Positions 1 to 10,800 of a DNA stretch of 64,000 nucleotides are shown here, piece by piece. Both the position numbers and the translations under genes were made by a program. Within the stretch, counting starts at the first letter, position 1; each line of letters starts with the position of its first letter. Origin of the DNA: Capra hircus (taxonomy: Eukaryota; Chordata; Mammalia; Artiodactyla; Bovidae); the NCBI RefSeq assembly GCF_001704415.2, contig NC_030813.1, positions 16,820,001 to 16,884,000 of the forward strand, read 5' to 3'. The notes beneath the pieces were generated by a model, which searched no databases, was not told where the DNA came from, and saw only the letters and a list, made by a program, of their open reading frames with translations.

Positions 1-396
1 ATGTATCCACTCTCCTGATTGGGGTCTTTTAACATAGACTGTAAAGTCCCTCGGGTTTTCCTGGTGTGTGCCACCCCTTGCCTCTGGCCACCAGCTCTTC
101 TTGGGTTTCTCAGCAATCAAGGATTGGTGTGCATCCAGGGAGTGAATGCAGGATCAGAGGAGGAACCGGGACTCTTCCCTCCCGCTCCCCAGAGCAGGTG
201 CAGGTGCCCAGACAAGCCCTGGTTATAAGACCACATCAAGATCTGTTTTCTTTTGTCCAACTTTGCTGGCTGTTACCTTTCCCTTCAGAGTTGCTCCTCT
301 CCCAGTCTTTTGTTACCGTGGTTATTTCTTTAGCAGGATTTGTTCTCAAGTGATTTCTTCTGTTTAGTAACGTTATGAGTTAATCTTTACAAACAG
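1..396 (+). other. COL25A1: COL25A1 intron (3' part)
   Basis: This is sequence upstream of a collagen exon whose acceptor (tttacaaacag) ends at 396. I see no recognisable repeat or coding signal in it. Confidence 0.7.
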
Positions 397-474
397 GGAT
401 TCCGTGGCGTTAAGGGGGAAAAAGGGGAGCCAGGCCAGCCTGGCCTGGATGGGCTGGATGCCCCTTGCCAATTG
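397..474 (+). CDS. COL25A1: COL25A1 collagen exon, 26 codons
   Basis: The exon encodes Gly-X-Y triplets (GFRGVKGEKGEPGQPGLDGL) followed by DAPCQL. It marks the end of the last collagenous domain and the start of the C-terminal non-collagenous tail with its first cysteine. It is flanked by a consensus acceptor (AG at 395-396) and donor (GTACAG at 475) and is exactly 78 nt, so it is phase 0 at both ends, as is typical of collagen exons. The peptide matches my knowledge of collagen XXV (CLAC-P). That protein is a neuronal type II transmembrane collagen whose shed ectodomain is found with amyloid plaques and which is needed for motor axon innervation of muscle. The next exon (2292) continues in frame. 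Earlier exons lie left of the window. Confidence 0.95.
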
Positions 475-2291
475 GTACAGTATTTCTCTTTCCTACCACC
501 CTGCATGCCATTCCCTTGTTTATTACGTATTCGTCCCTCTCAGTGTAAAGTGGTACTGCCAGAGCAAGCTTTCCATGTAAACACACCACGCGCATGTGCA
601 TGAATAGCTCCTTCAGTGACTCTGCAGAGTGAAGGGAGCAAGCATGTGTTTCAGTCGGTGACTGCGAACTAACCTCCTGACATTGTTCTCACAGCTGACA
701 TGGCCGCCATGTCTGTGTTCTGGGGAATGTCAATTTATCCCGTAACTATTTCAAGATGATGTTAAAAGTACATTTAAAAAAAAGTAAAGGTACAGCTAGG
801 CTGTAACTTTGGGTTTTTCCCCTAAAGTTAGCTTTTTTTCTCTAAAAGAAATAAAGGCATTTTTGCCACTTCCACTAAATTTCTGTCAGGCTGTAAATAA
901 GGCCAAACCTACAAAGTTAAGCTTCTGTGGTCAAGATTTAACCAGTTTGAGGGAATGATGTTAAGAGACCATAGAGACGAAAACCAAACTTCTTGAAGCT
1001 TCTAAATGTGATAATAGTCTGTAGCCCATATCTTCTTCTTTGCCACATAACCTTTTCAATTTAATGGCCTCTCCTTTTGAAACTCACTTTCCTAAAGTAG
1101 AAAGATCTTCCCTACCTCCATTTGGCATGAACTCAAAATCCTTCCTACACTAAAATCTAAAATTCTACTGGGTGATCCTTCTCCTTGTACCAATCTGGCA
1201 TTACCGATTTTTTCCCAAATATAAAGTCATTTTAAGGTGTTTTTTTTTTTTTAACAATTAAAAAGTATATTCTGACTTTCTGAGGTGTAAAGGAAAATTT
1301 TACAATTGTGTTGATGGTTATATTTGGTTTGCATGTTCTTATATTATTCTTAAGTACTAAGCATGATTCTTTAAAGATAAATTTATGCTTCTCAAGTCTT
1401 TTAAGAGATTGCATAATAGAAGAAATTTTTATTCAGTCAATAATTACAGTTAGAAGATTTCAATATGATGTGCCCAGTCTTTTATTTTGTTTGCTTGATA
1501 TTGACAATAAATAATATTTTACAATCATTTTGCTGGGAGAAAACACAAGCATGTTTCATAGTATGTCAGTTCTTCTTGCCTTATTTATATCATTTGTATC
1601 TGAAGAGTGCTTACACCTTAAGTGAAAATAAATTTTGCAACAATTTAAGAATCTTTTGTTTATTCAGGTCTTGTTAATTGGCTTCTGAAGAATTTCAACT
1701 AAAAAATTGACAAAGACTTTGGATAACATTTTACTATAAGGATATAGACACTACTTATCTTTTAATCCAATCAATTCAATGTTCTATTTTTTCTGCTTTC
1801 AATCTAGAAAAGTTGAAAAATACACCATGTGAAGAGCTATAAACTTCAGATAGAAATGGTTCATAACTGATTACTCATCATTATTATGCATTTAGCCATA
1901 AAACATAGTGATCAGGAAGAGAAGTTATTTTCATTTATTGAATAAAGATAATTATAAAATGCATTTTAATGAAATTAAGAGAAATAGTATAGATTTATTA
2001 TCTAAAGATATAATTAAGTAGACCACTAGGTTTTACACATCATTGTTCAACGTTAAGGATAAATATTTTTATATTTTATTTATTTGCAAAATGTGTACTC
2101 ACTTTGGAAAACATTTGAATTTTCTTCATTTTAACTAGTGTTAGGTAGTCTATTCGGGGTGGATAAAAGATGCCTATGACTAAAGCCACCTAACAGCTAT
2201 AAATCCATTTTTAAGTCTCAGAGACTATTAATTATGAAGTATGATCACTTTTGTGGAAGCTGAGGAATTTTTATTCTTCTTTTTAAAATAG
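475..2291 (+). other. COL25A1: COL25A1 intron, AT-rich
   Basis: This is intronic sequence between two recognised exons. It is AT-rich with a T-run near 1239-1252. I recognise no SINE, LINE or coding signal in it. Confidence 0.75.
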
Positions 2292-2330
2292 GGGCCAGAT
2301 GGATTACCCATGCCTGGCTGTTGGCAAAAG
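2292..2330 (+). CDS. COL25A1: COL25A1 last amino-acid-coding exon, 13 codons
   Basis: The exon reads GPDGLPMPGCWQK, the C-terminal peptide of collagen XXV with its second tail cysteine. The acceptor AG is at 2290-2291 and the donor GTAGGC starts at 2331. Length is 39 nt, phase 0 on both sides. The exon ends on a complete lysine codon with no stop, so the stop must come from a downstream exon. The only good candidate is the acceptor at 7858. If splicing failed here, reading through the donor would add about 20 residues before a TAG in the intron. Confidence 0.95.
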
Positions 2331-2954
2331 GTAGGCATTCTGGAGTTATTTCTAAAAGAAACACTCTCCCTTTCTCTTTACCTGGCCTAGCCCTTTCCAT
2401 TTAGAACAGATTTTTTTTTTTTAATTTGACGTTCCTGGAATTGTATATGGGTATTAAAAAGCAAAAGATTCCATCTTTGGAATACATTTTGATGGTGTTT
2501 ACTACTGACTTATTTCTAAATGGATAAGTGAAAATAGTACCTAGCAAACACTGTAATTTAGACCTCTCCCTATTTAATCTTTTCTTCAAAATGGAAAGGG
2601 GCAGTGCATCTTGACAATGGTTTGCTTGTGCCAAGTTCCTTTTCCTCCTATGGTTTAAAATTATTCTTAATTGTGATTCCTTTTCTATGTATACTCAATT
2701 ACTTAGATAAAATATGCAAATACATGGTAGAACCCTGTCGATCAATATTAGTCACAAAGCTGAGAAAGCAGAAAATGTAAGAATGATTTTATCTTCAAAG
2801 ATGCCTTGATTTATTTAGGAGAATATGGTTATATTTAAGTTGATATACTTTATGATAGCAGTTTGCTCTAGACTCTACATGTGGCTACCCATAGTCACTG
2901 TGTGTGTGTATTCAGTAGAGAAGGGAACTTATTCTTCATAGAGAACCTGTGTAC

Positions 2955-3310
2955 AAAGGCTGTGTGATAAGCCCTTTCGTATAGGTGACATCATTTTATT
3001 TAATCCTCATCATAATCCTATAGGATATCACTGGGCTTTCCACGTGACTCAGTGGCAAAGAATCCACCTGTCAACATTGGCAGGAGATGCAGGTTCCATC
3101 CTTGGGTCAGGAAGATCCCCTGGAGGAGAAAATGGCACCTGGCTCCAGTATTCTTGCTGGGGAAATCCCATGGAGAGAGGAGCCTGGTGGCACAACTGGG
3201 CAAACGGCACAGAGTGTTAGTAACCTCAGTGATGCTGATGAGGGAAATGAAATTCAGAAAAGTTAAGTAACTTCCAAGGGCACAGACCTAGTATGTGACA
3301 GAACTAGAAG
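2955..3310 (+). repeat. MIR, split by a Bov-tA
   Basis: The left part shows the MIR core pattern (atttaatcctcatcataatcc). The right part (3214-3310) resumes with the MIR motif around aaagttaagtaacttcc. A ruminant SINE at 3033-3213 lies between the halves. It sits in the COL25A1 intron. Confidence 0.7.
3033..3213 (+). repeat. Bov-tA SINE, diverged
   Basis: A tRNA-Glu-like head (gactcagtggcaaagaatcc) is joined to a Bov-A monomer (ctccagtattcttgc, then ggagcctggtgg). It has several indels, so it is an older copy. It is inserted in an MIR. Confidence 0.85.
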
Positions 3311-3487
3311 TAGACAGTGGAAAGCAGTGGCAGAACTTTGAGGAGGGAAGAGATCTGTGTGCTGTGCTGTTCAGAGAATACCAAACCTTTACACTGTAAC
3401 GGTGTAAACCTCAGCATAAAGCACTGTGCGTATGCTACCTAAGGTTAAAGGAATTCCACTGATGTGAAAATGAGCTGAGGGAAGTAT

Positions 3488-4422
3488 CAGTTCAGTTCAG
3501 TTCAGTCATTCAGTCATGTCTGACTCTTTGTGACCCCACAAATCGCAGCACGCCAGGCCTCCCTGTCCATCATCAACTCCTGGGGTTCACTCAGTCTCAC
3601 GTCCATCGAGTCAGTGATGCCATCCAACCATCTCATCCTCTATCATCCCCTTCTCCTCCTGCCCCCAATCCCTCCCAGCATCAGAGTCTTTTCCAATGAG
3701 TCAACTTTTCACATGAGGTGGCCAGAGTACTGGAGTTTCAGCTTTAGCATCATTCCTTCCAAAGAAATCCCAGGGCTGATCTCCTTTAGAATGGACTGGT
3801 TGGATTTCCTTGCAGTCCAAGGGACTCTCAAGAGTCTTCTCCAACACCACAGTTCAAAAGCATCAATTCTTTGGCTCTCAGCCTTCTTCACATTCCAACT
3901 CTCACATCCATACATGACTACTGGAAAAACCATAGCCTTGACTAGACGGCCCTTTGTTGGCAAAGTAATGTCTCTGCTTTTGAATTTGCTATCTAGGTTG
4001 CTCATAAATTTCCTTCCAAGGAGTAAGCGTCTTTTAATTTCATGGCTGCAGTCACCATCTGCAGTGATTTTGGAGCCCCCCAAAATAAAGTCTGACACTG
4101 TTTCCACTGTTTCCCCATCTATTCCCCATGAAGTGATGGGACCAGCTGCCATGATCTTCATTTTCTGAATGTTGAGCTTTAAGCCACCTTTTTCACTCTC
4201 CTCTTTCACTTTCATCAAGAGGCTTTTCAGTTCCTCTTCGCTTTCTGCCATAAGGGTGATGTCATCTGCATGTTTGAGGTTATTGATATTTCTCCCGACA
4301 ATCTTGATTCCAGCTTGTGCTTCTTCCAGTCCAGCGTTTCTCATGATGTACTCTGCATATAAGTTAAATAAGCAGGGTGACAATATATAGCCTTGATGTA
4401 CTCCTTTTCCTATTTGGGACCA
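3488..4422 (-). mobile_element. BovB LINE, 5'-truncated, with 11-bp target-site duplication
   Basis: This is the 3' end of a BovB (RTE clade) element in reverse orientation. The ttcagttcag terminal repeat is at 3488. The C-terminal part of the reverse transcriptase reads on the minus strand from about 4422. Residues around SEEELKSLLMKVKEE and MVFPVVMYGCESW identify the family. The catalytic YADD motif is HADD in this copy. The duplication GAGGGAAGTAT flanks it at 3477-3487 and 4423-4433, fixing both ends. The element is 935 bp and non-functional. Confidence 0.95.
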
Positions 4423-4489
4423 GAGGGAAGTATACATGCACTTTTATCATTTTGAATTTTTTCCTCTAACACTTGTGGCTTATTCAGTC

Positions 4490-4662
4490 ATTTTTTAAAA
4501 AATGTATTGAAGTATAGTTAATTTAGTGTATAATATTGTGTTCATTCCTCTGTACAGCAATGATTCAGTTATTCACATATTCTTTTTCATATTCTTTCCC
4601 TTTGCAAAATATTGAATATGATTCCCTGTGCTATACTGTAGAACCTTGTTGTTTATCATTTT
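4490..4662 (-). repeat. Old L1 3'-end fragment
   Basis: The sequence reads as the reverse complement of a mammalian L1 3' UTR (attgaagtatagttaattta, then tccctgtgctatactgtaga). It lies in the COL25A1 intron. Confidence 0.7.
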
Positions 4663-5619
4663 TCAGGCGTTTTTGACTGGCAGGCTTCACAGGCAAAACT
4701 GTAGGACGGCAGAGAGACACGGAGAGACAGGACTCTTATTTACCTCTCATCTCATCAACTCTGTTGGTGTAGATCCTGTGAAACTCCCTCTCTTGCTTAA
4801 CTACTTTCACACCCCCTTGGCCAGGGAAAGAAACCCCTTCTCTCCCAGTCATTTATTCAGTAGCTTCCCATACTCCACTTTCAGCCTGTCAGACCACTAG
4901 CTCCCTCACTTTGGAGGTCAACTGGTTCTTGGGAAGATGAGCCTGTCATCATAGTCTTCACCTGAGAAAACTATCCTTTAATCGCCATAACCCCTGTTCT
5001 CAGAATTTTTAATACCATCCTGAGCTGGAATTACCATCTGCTGTTTAACCTTGGCCCTGTAATCTGATCCTGTCATGATTTTTTAATCCAGTCATCCAAA
5101 CACTTTACATGGAGGGAGATGTGAAAGGCCTACCTTATTCAGCCTCTGATACTACTCAGAACTTGGGTTCATGTCATTTTCAGCCTCTTCTAAACCATGT
5201 CCCTTTTGTGAGGCATAAAAATAATGGCAACAAGCAAAGGATTTATCATCTTGTTGGTTCATAAAATGGGCAGACCATTTTATGAGCTAATGTGAGTTGC
5301 TCAGAAAATCAGAAATTTCCCTTTTAGGTACTTATTTTTCCACAGATTATATACTATATAAGATTAACGCTCTCCTAAATCTAGCCTCTCTTTGTATAAA
5401 GAATATATACAACATTTAAATCAATTAGACTTCAATAAAGTTTTTAAATGGTAAAAAAGAGAATAACTCAGTGATAAAGCTTCAGTATTGCTTACCGCAT
5501 TCCCCAACACAATCAAATGCAAACCATTGTGATCATCCTCTCCCAACATCTTCCTGCACCAAAAAGAGAGAAAGAAAACAATTAGATGGGGTTGGTAGGG
5601 GCAAACTATTCAATTTAGA
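4663..5619. other. COL25A1: Intronic stretch without a recognised gene
   Basis: Around 4670-4900 the sequence weakly resembles a reversed retroviral LTR (an actcttattta motif after GC-richer DNA), but I cannot define ends. A short piece at 5403-5455 (acttcaataaagttttt) looks like an L1 tail. The remainder is unassigned. Confidence 0.4.
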
Positions 5620-5815
5620 ATGGATAAACAAGGTCCTACTATATAACACAAGAACTGTATTCTCCTGGGATATAGAACAATCTCCTGGGATAAGCCATAA
5701 TGGAAAAGAATATTTTTTAAAAAGTGTATGCATGGGTAAAATTGAGTCACTTTGCTATAACAGCAGAAGTTGGCACAACATTGTAAACCAACAATACTTC
5801 AATTAAAAAAACAAT
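5620..5815 (+). repeat. Old L1 3'-end fragment
   Basis: It matches the mammalian L1 3' UTR pattern: ggtcctactatataacacaa, a gagtcactttgctataacag block, and acttcaattaaaaaaac at the tail. Confidence 0.8.
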
Positions 5816-5899
5816 TAGAAAAATGAAATGTTCTAAAATTTCTTCTGTGGTCAATTTAGCCATCTCAAATATGGTGTTGGTCAAATCAAATTAATTTTT

Positions 5900-5950
5900 A
5901 AGTGATATTATTAAAAGAAGTGATATTATTAGAAGTGATATTATTAAAAG
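5900..5950 (+). repeat. Three-copy 15/18-bp tandem repeat
   Basis: The units AAGTGATATTATTAAAAG (5900-5917), AAGTGATATTATTAG (5918-5932) and AAGTGATATTATTAAAAG (5933-5950) are identical except for a 3-bp deletion in the middle unit. Confidence 0.95.
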
Positions 5951-6017
5951 AAGGCCAGTAGATTACTTAGTCCTGTTTTAGTGGACCACCTTTTTGAATA
6001 TTAAGTTTAGTAGTCTC

Positions 6018-6143
6018 CTGGGTCGAGAAATGGCAACCTGCTCCAGTATTCTTGCCTGGAAAATCCCAGGCAGAGGAGCCTGGTGGGCTACAGTCCATGG
6101 GGTCACAAAGAGTCAGACATGACTGAGCACACACACAGTCTCT
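6018..6143 (+). repeat. Bov-A SINE monomer
   Basis: It carries the Bov-A motifs ctccagtattcttgcctgg, gaggagcctggtgggctaca and gtcagacatgactgagca. Confidence 0.85.
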
Positions 6144-6238
6144 AGACACAGTGATAAATGTTTGACTGAAAATTCAGATTGTAGCTACAGTAGAAAGCAC
6201 TGTGATTAACGAACAAGTCCTATTGTTTTATTTTTTTA

Positions 6239-6436
6239 TTCCCTCCCCGGTGGCTCAGACGGTAAAGTGTCTGTCTACAATGCAGGAGACCTGGGTTCGA
6301 TCCTTGGGTCGGGAAGATCCCCTGGAGAAGGAAATGGCAATCCACTCCAGTATTCTTGCCTGGAAAATCCCATGGACAGAGGAGCCTGGTAGGCTACAGT
6401 CCATGGGGTCACAAAGAGTTGGACACGACTGAACGA
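6239..6436 (+). repeat. Bov-tA SINE with CTTTC-rich tail
   Basis: A tRNA-Glu-derived head (ggtggctcagacggtaaagt, box B-like gggttcgatcc) is joined to a complete Bov-A monomer ending ggacacgactgaacgac. A short CCTTT repeat follows at 6437-6460. Confidence 0.95.
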
Positions 6437-6460
6437 CTTTCCTTTCCTTTCCTTTCTTTT

Positions 6461-7858
6461 TGTTTTTATGCTACTCTCAATAATAATTTTTTTCATGTAA
6501 AACTGTTTGATCTTTATTTAAATTTCTTTTCTTTCTAGATATAGTTCAGTTATCTGTATTTGGAGAATAATGATGTATCAATTCACATTGCAATTCATAC
6601 AGTGAGTAAAAGGCAGAACTCATGGTTCAGAAAATCCTTACAAGCTATTAAAGTTACCATCTGTCTTTATCCAGAGTTTATAAACCACTTCATAGGAAAA
6701 ATACCTATAGCCTTCACATTTTTAAATGTTTCATGAAATTTTGTTTTTTCAGATAGGGCAGGCTTGCAACAGAATCTTCCTAAAGTAAGGTGACCGATTT
6801 CTTAAGTTTTAAAATCTGGTGGGGGAAAAAGGATCTTTAAAATTCTTGAGACTATTTACAAAACATTGGTTTCTCAAAAAATGTATTTGTTTGAAATTTG
6901 AGATGAGTGGGAGTGTGGAGAAAAGGATACTACCTGTACATATTCTCTGGCCTTAGCATGATGTGTGTAACACTAAGTGAACTTTATTGCTAAAGATCAC
7001 AGAGTACCCAGCCCCTTACACATACTTAATATAGCATCTATTTTTACTGGAGAGAAAAAAGCAAATATTTTTAATTAGTGAAATGAAAGATGACTGAGGA
7101 TGAGTCACCATTGTGATGGGGAGATGAGAGATCTTTATCATTGTCCTTCTCTGGACATTGTGCTTTTCTCACTGATTTTTCTTTGAGAAAAAGTCAAGTT
7201 TGTCACCAAGATCTGCTCTATAAGTTATACCTCGAAGACTTTTGTTCTTCTATTCTCTCAGACTTAAAACTTCAGCTCCAGGGCAACCTTAGTAATTATG
7301 GCTGCCGCCCAGAACAGGAACCGGACATTTCTAGATCTTTAGATCACAATAGAACCTGTCATACAGCTTGAAGACTTGACAACAGAGGTCGGTCCTGCAC
7401 GCCCTTCACAGCAGGGCAGGGCCGGAAAAAGGAAATAAGAACAAGGGCAGTAGAGTGTTAGAGCTGAGTGTCAGGGAAATAAGCAGTGCCATTGCACTTG
7501 TGTTTTAATGCTTGGAGATGATTACATAAGCCACACATAGAACATGTATTTTAATTATGGTGTGTCTGTGATAAAATTCTAATTTTCTGCTTTCCCAGAA
7601 TAGTTACTGAGACAAAACACTTCCCACAGACTTCTCAGTAGCAAAATAAAAATGTGGGTTGAACCTAGGATAAAATGTTTGATGAGTTTTAGAAAAGTAA
7701 TGTATAGGACATATCAATTGGCTCATTGATTAAAACAAAACAAAGCAACTTCTATTCAGGGTTCTACCAGTTTTCTTAAAATAAAAGCCAACTGGGAATT
7801 TTTATCCTAAACTACTAATTCTCTATATTTCTCTTTTTTGTTGTTTGTTTTCCTGCAG
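6461..7858 (+). other. COL25A1: COL25A1 last intron, 3' part, repeat-free
   Basis: I recognise no transposon here. The stretch ends in a strong polypyrimidine tract and acceptor (gtttgttttcctgcag) at 7858. Confidence 0.6.
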
Positions 7859-7861
7859 TGA
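7859..7861 (+). CDS. COL25A1: COL25A1 stop codon at the first triplet of the terminal exon
   Basis: A strong acceptor (T-rich tract, then tcctgcag) ends at 7858 and the next three bases are TGA. The upstream exon at 2292-2330 ends in phase 0 after the final lysine codon (QK). Splicing to this acceptor gives the known collagen XXV C-terminus, CWQK followed by stop. The stop codon is therefore created entirely by the terminal exon. This call rests on the splice signal and the known protein end; transcript evidence would settle it. Confidence 0.85.
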   Translation, partial: 

Positions 7862-10800
7862 TGAATCTAACCTTCCGAGCATGACGTTGTGTATATAATG
7901 GTCCACTTTTTATATTTATAGTTGAAATTGGATTGCAGATTGTACAAGCCTGAGATATGTTTACATGTAGCTGCTTCCTCCTGTTTGCTGTAGTACACGT
8001 ATCCATCTTTTCTTCCCTTACATCTAAAATCGGGCGAGATGTGGAACCAGTAAGAAGCCTGCAGAAAATATAGATCAGTATCTCTTTATCTTATGTGAAG
8101 ATATGTATTTATATGGACCCAGTGATAGAAATCAATTGTTCTTGCTATTTTCTTACCTTGGGCTTGTTAATTGCATGGGCAAAAAGCACCATGAGATAGT
8201 TTACATGAAATTGTGACCAAATATGAACTCAAAGCTATGAAAATGTACTATACTGACTGATTTTAGAGTTTATCATGACAGCCCTCCTCACCTTTGCTCT
8301 TCATACCCACACCACCCATTGAAACTGACTAAAAGAGCATGATTGTGTGCCAGGCCTGCTTGCTGTGCACCTTCAGATGCTAGCATGCTGCGTGATGAGT
8401 CATTTGATCACAACGGAGCTTTTATTTCTTTTGTCATCTCAAGGGGGTTACACCGTGGCTTATTGCCAAAAAGTGATAAGGTGGCGGAGAGCACACACAC
8501 AAATGGTCTTGTATTTTATGGGCGCTGCGGTCCCAGCTACAGATCTTCAGCTTCCAGTATTGTGGGCTCATGTGGCCTCCTTGGTTAACACGTCCAGGGG
8601 CTGAGCTAGTTGCTGACACCAGTTTTCCTTGGGCTGCCCTTGGCAGTGAAGACAAAGATAGAGAATTGGTTCAGCCTCCTGCGCTCTCTCTCATGTGACC
8701 AAGTAGAAAAGAGGTTTACAAAAAGGCAGGCACCCAGAATAGTGGACTTTTTTTTTTTTTTAATAAACCAAATTCCAGCAAGTGTTAAAATGGGTGCGTT
8801 TGGAAAATGACAGAGGCATACAGCACTTCTTTGGGGTAGGAGGTTCTTGGAATGGCAGTCCCTGTTCCTGAAGACAAAGCATGTGTACATCTCACCAAAG
8901 TTTGGGTTGCTGAAGAAATCACAAATCGCAGGAAGAGGGTGGATGAGACAACCTTTCCTGAAGATGTAGGAGAGTTCACCCTACACTGTCTACAGAAGCT
9001 GATGTGAGAGCTTGCTCCCATCCAAGATCCAACCCGTGCTAAACATTTTCTACAAACTTCTAGAAAAAGAAAGATATTTTCCCTTCTTTTTAATACTTTT
9101 TTCTTTTAGTCCCAGGAATATTCAGGAAACTTTATTTTTCAGCTTTAGTCACATTTACTTTGAACAATTTTTTTTTTGCCTTCAAAGCCTTGCAACTTGG
9201 TACATCAACGGTCCAGATGAGCTTTTGCTAACTTCTCTCTTGTTCTGAACAATTGAGGAGCATATAAAAGAAGCTCCACTTTCAGTTCAGTCATTGTAAA
9301 GCATCAAAGTTAAGCCATTTTTCAGTACTTTTTGACTTTTTTTGTAGGATGAATATAGCATACATAGTGACTATCAGTTAAGATAAAGTCAAGATTTGGT
9401 CACATTTGACAGTATTAACTCATTTCTATTTCTTGTAGTTCTATTTAGATCTAAGTTGTATCTATATTTAGATTTCTTTTATCTTTTTTATATTTCTAAA
9501 TGTTTATCTTATGCACAGACCAAATCTGAGATCTCAGAAAGCTGTGAAATATAGTTGCCATTAGGAGTATTTTTTCAACTACTTGCTCAAAAGTTACCTA
9601 ATTGTATTAGACTGAGCATTTCTTTGCACAGTAAAGAGTTGCTAGCGTGTTTTGAAATGACTTGTTCTAGTGGAAGGGTTATGTTAGGAGGAACATCATC
9701 AATGAGCAGTCACTCTTTCAACCCATTGGACAATATAATTTCTCGTTTCGGGCCGTTTTGTGGGAAATTTCCTGGTTTCATGTATAGGTTTTCACCAGCA
9801 GAGGGGAAATTACCTCACCATTGACTTCTGGTGACAAGAGTTAAGATACGCTTGTAAAACAGGGATCCTAAGATCTTTATGATCTCTTTCAGATTATATA
9901 ACCAAATGCTCAGTTATACAAAATGCCTTCTTTTTGTTCCGATTACGTTTTGGAGAATTGAAAGATGTTTGAAGGAATCTATCAATCAAATTGGTAACAT
10001 TTCTAGTAACATTCCACACTCCGAAACCAATTTAGCATTTTTCAAACAAAAGAGGGCATTTTCTACCCATCTCTTGTATGAGCTGGCTAGGATATGGTGT
10101 TTTTTCAATGTCTGAAACAATTTGTCTTAAATGGTTTGGAAAAATGAACTAAAGCGGGTAAAGCTACAATCTCTTTAGGAAAACAAACAGTAGTGTCGAG
10201 AAAAATCTGGTGGCTATATTTCTTCCTATCTATCTTTCTTTCTATTCCTCTAGCAGAAAGAGGAATCAAGATGGATCACTATTTAAAACTTGCACAGCTT
10301 CAAAAGAGAATACCTCAGCATCAAAAGAGAAACATTTCACGTACAAAAAATATATATATTTTTTAAACACAGCCCTTTAGAATACTGTTCTATCCTATGT
10401 GTATATTGAGGTTTTGCTCTATAACTGATTTGACAAAGTTAATTTTTATTCCATGATTAAAGGAAGCTGTAAGCTTTCAATATATTTGTTTCTTTGGGGA
10501 AAACCAAAGGACTGTGGTCCTCTTCTTTGTTCCATGGAATTACTAGGTCTTAACCATCATGCATAATTTTCAGCTTTTGTTATTAAAATATTTTAAATCA
10601 TCCATTTTGTTATCAACGCAGAAAATCCTCAAGTAATTGCCTAATGAACTCATGAATGTGTCTGCTGATATATATGTTGGCAGATACATATCTTTCTTTA
10701 AGTTTTCTTTCTTTTAATTTCTCATTGGATAGAAGATTAAGAAAAAATACATGAGAGACACATTGGAAATAAGTCAAGATCAGGTTCTATTTCTGATAAG

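Noticed and set aside
3530..4168. 212-residue + strand open frame
   Set aside because: It is the antisense strand of a BovB reverse transcriptase fragment. The real coding sense is minus.
6239..6436. tRNA genes suggested by box A and box B motifs in SINE heads
   Set aside because: The motifs belong to Bov-tA and CHR SINEs and do not fold as complete tRNAs.
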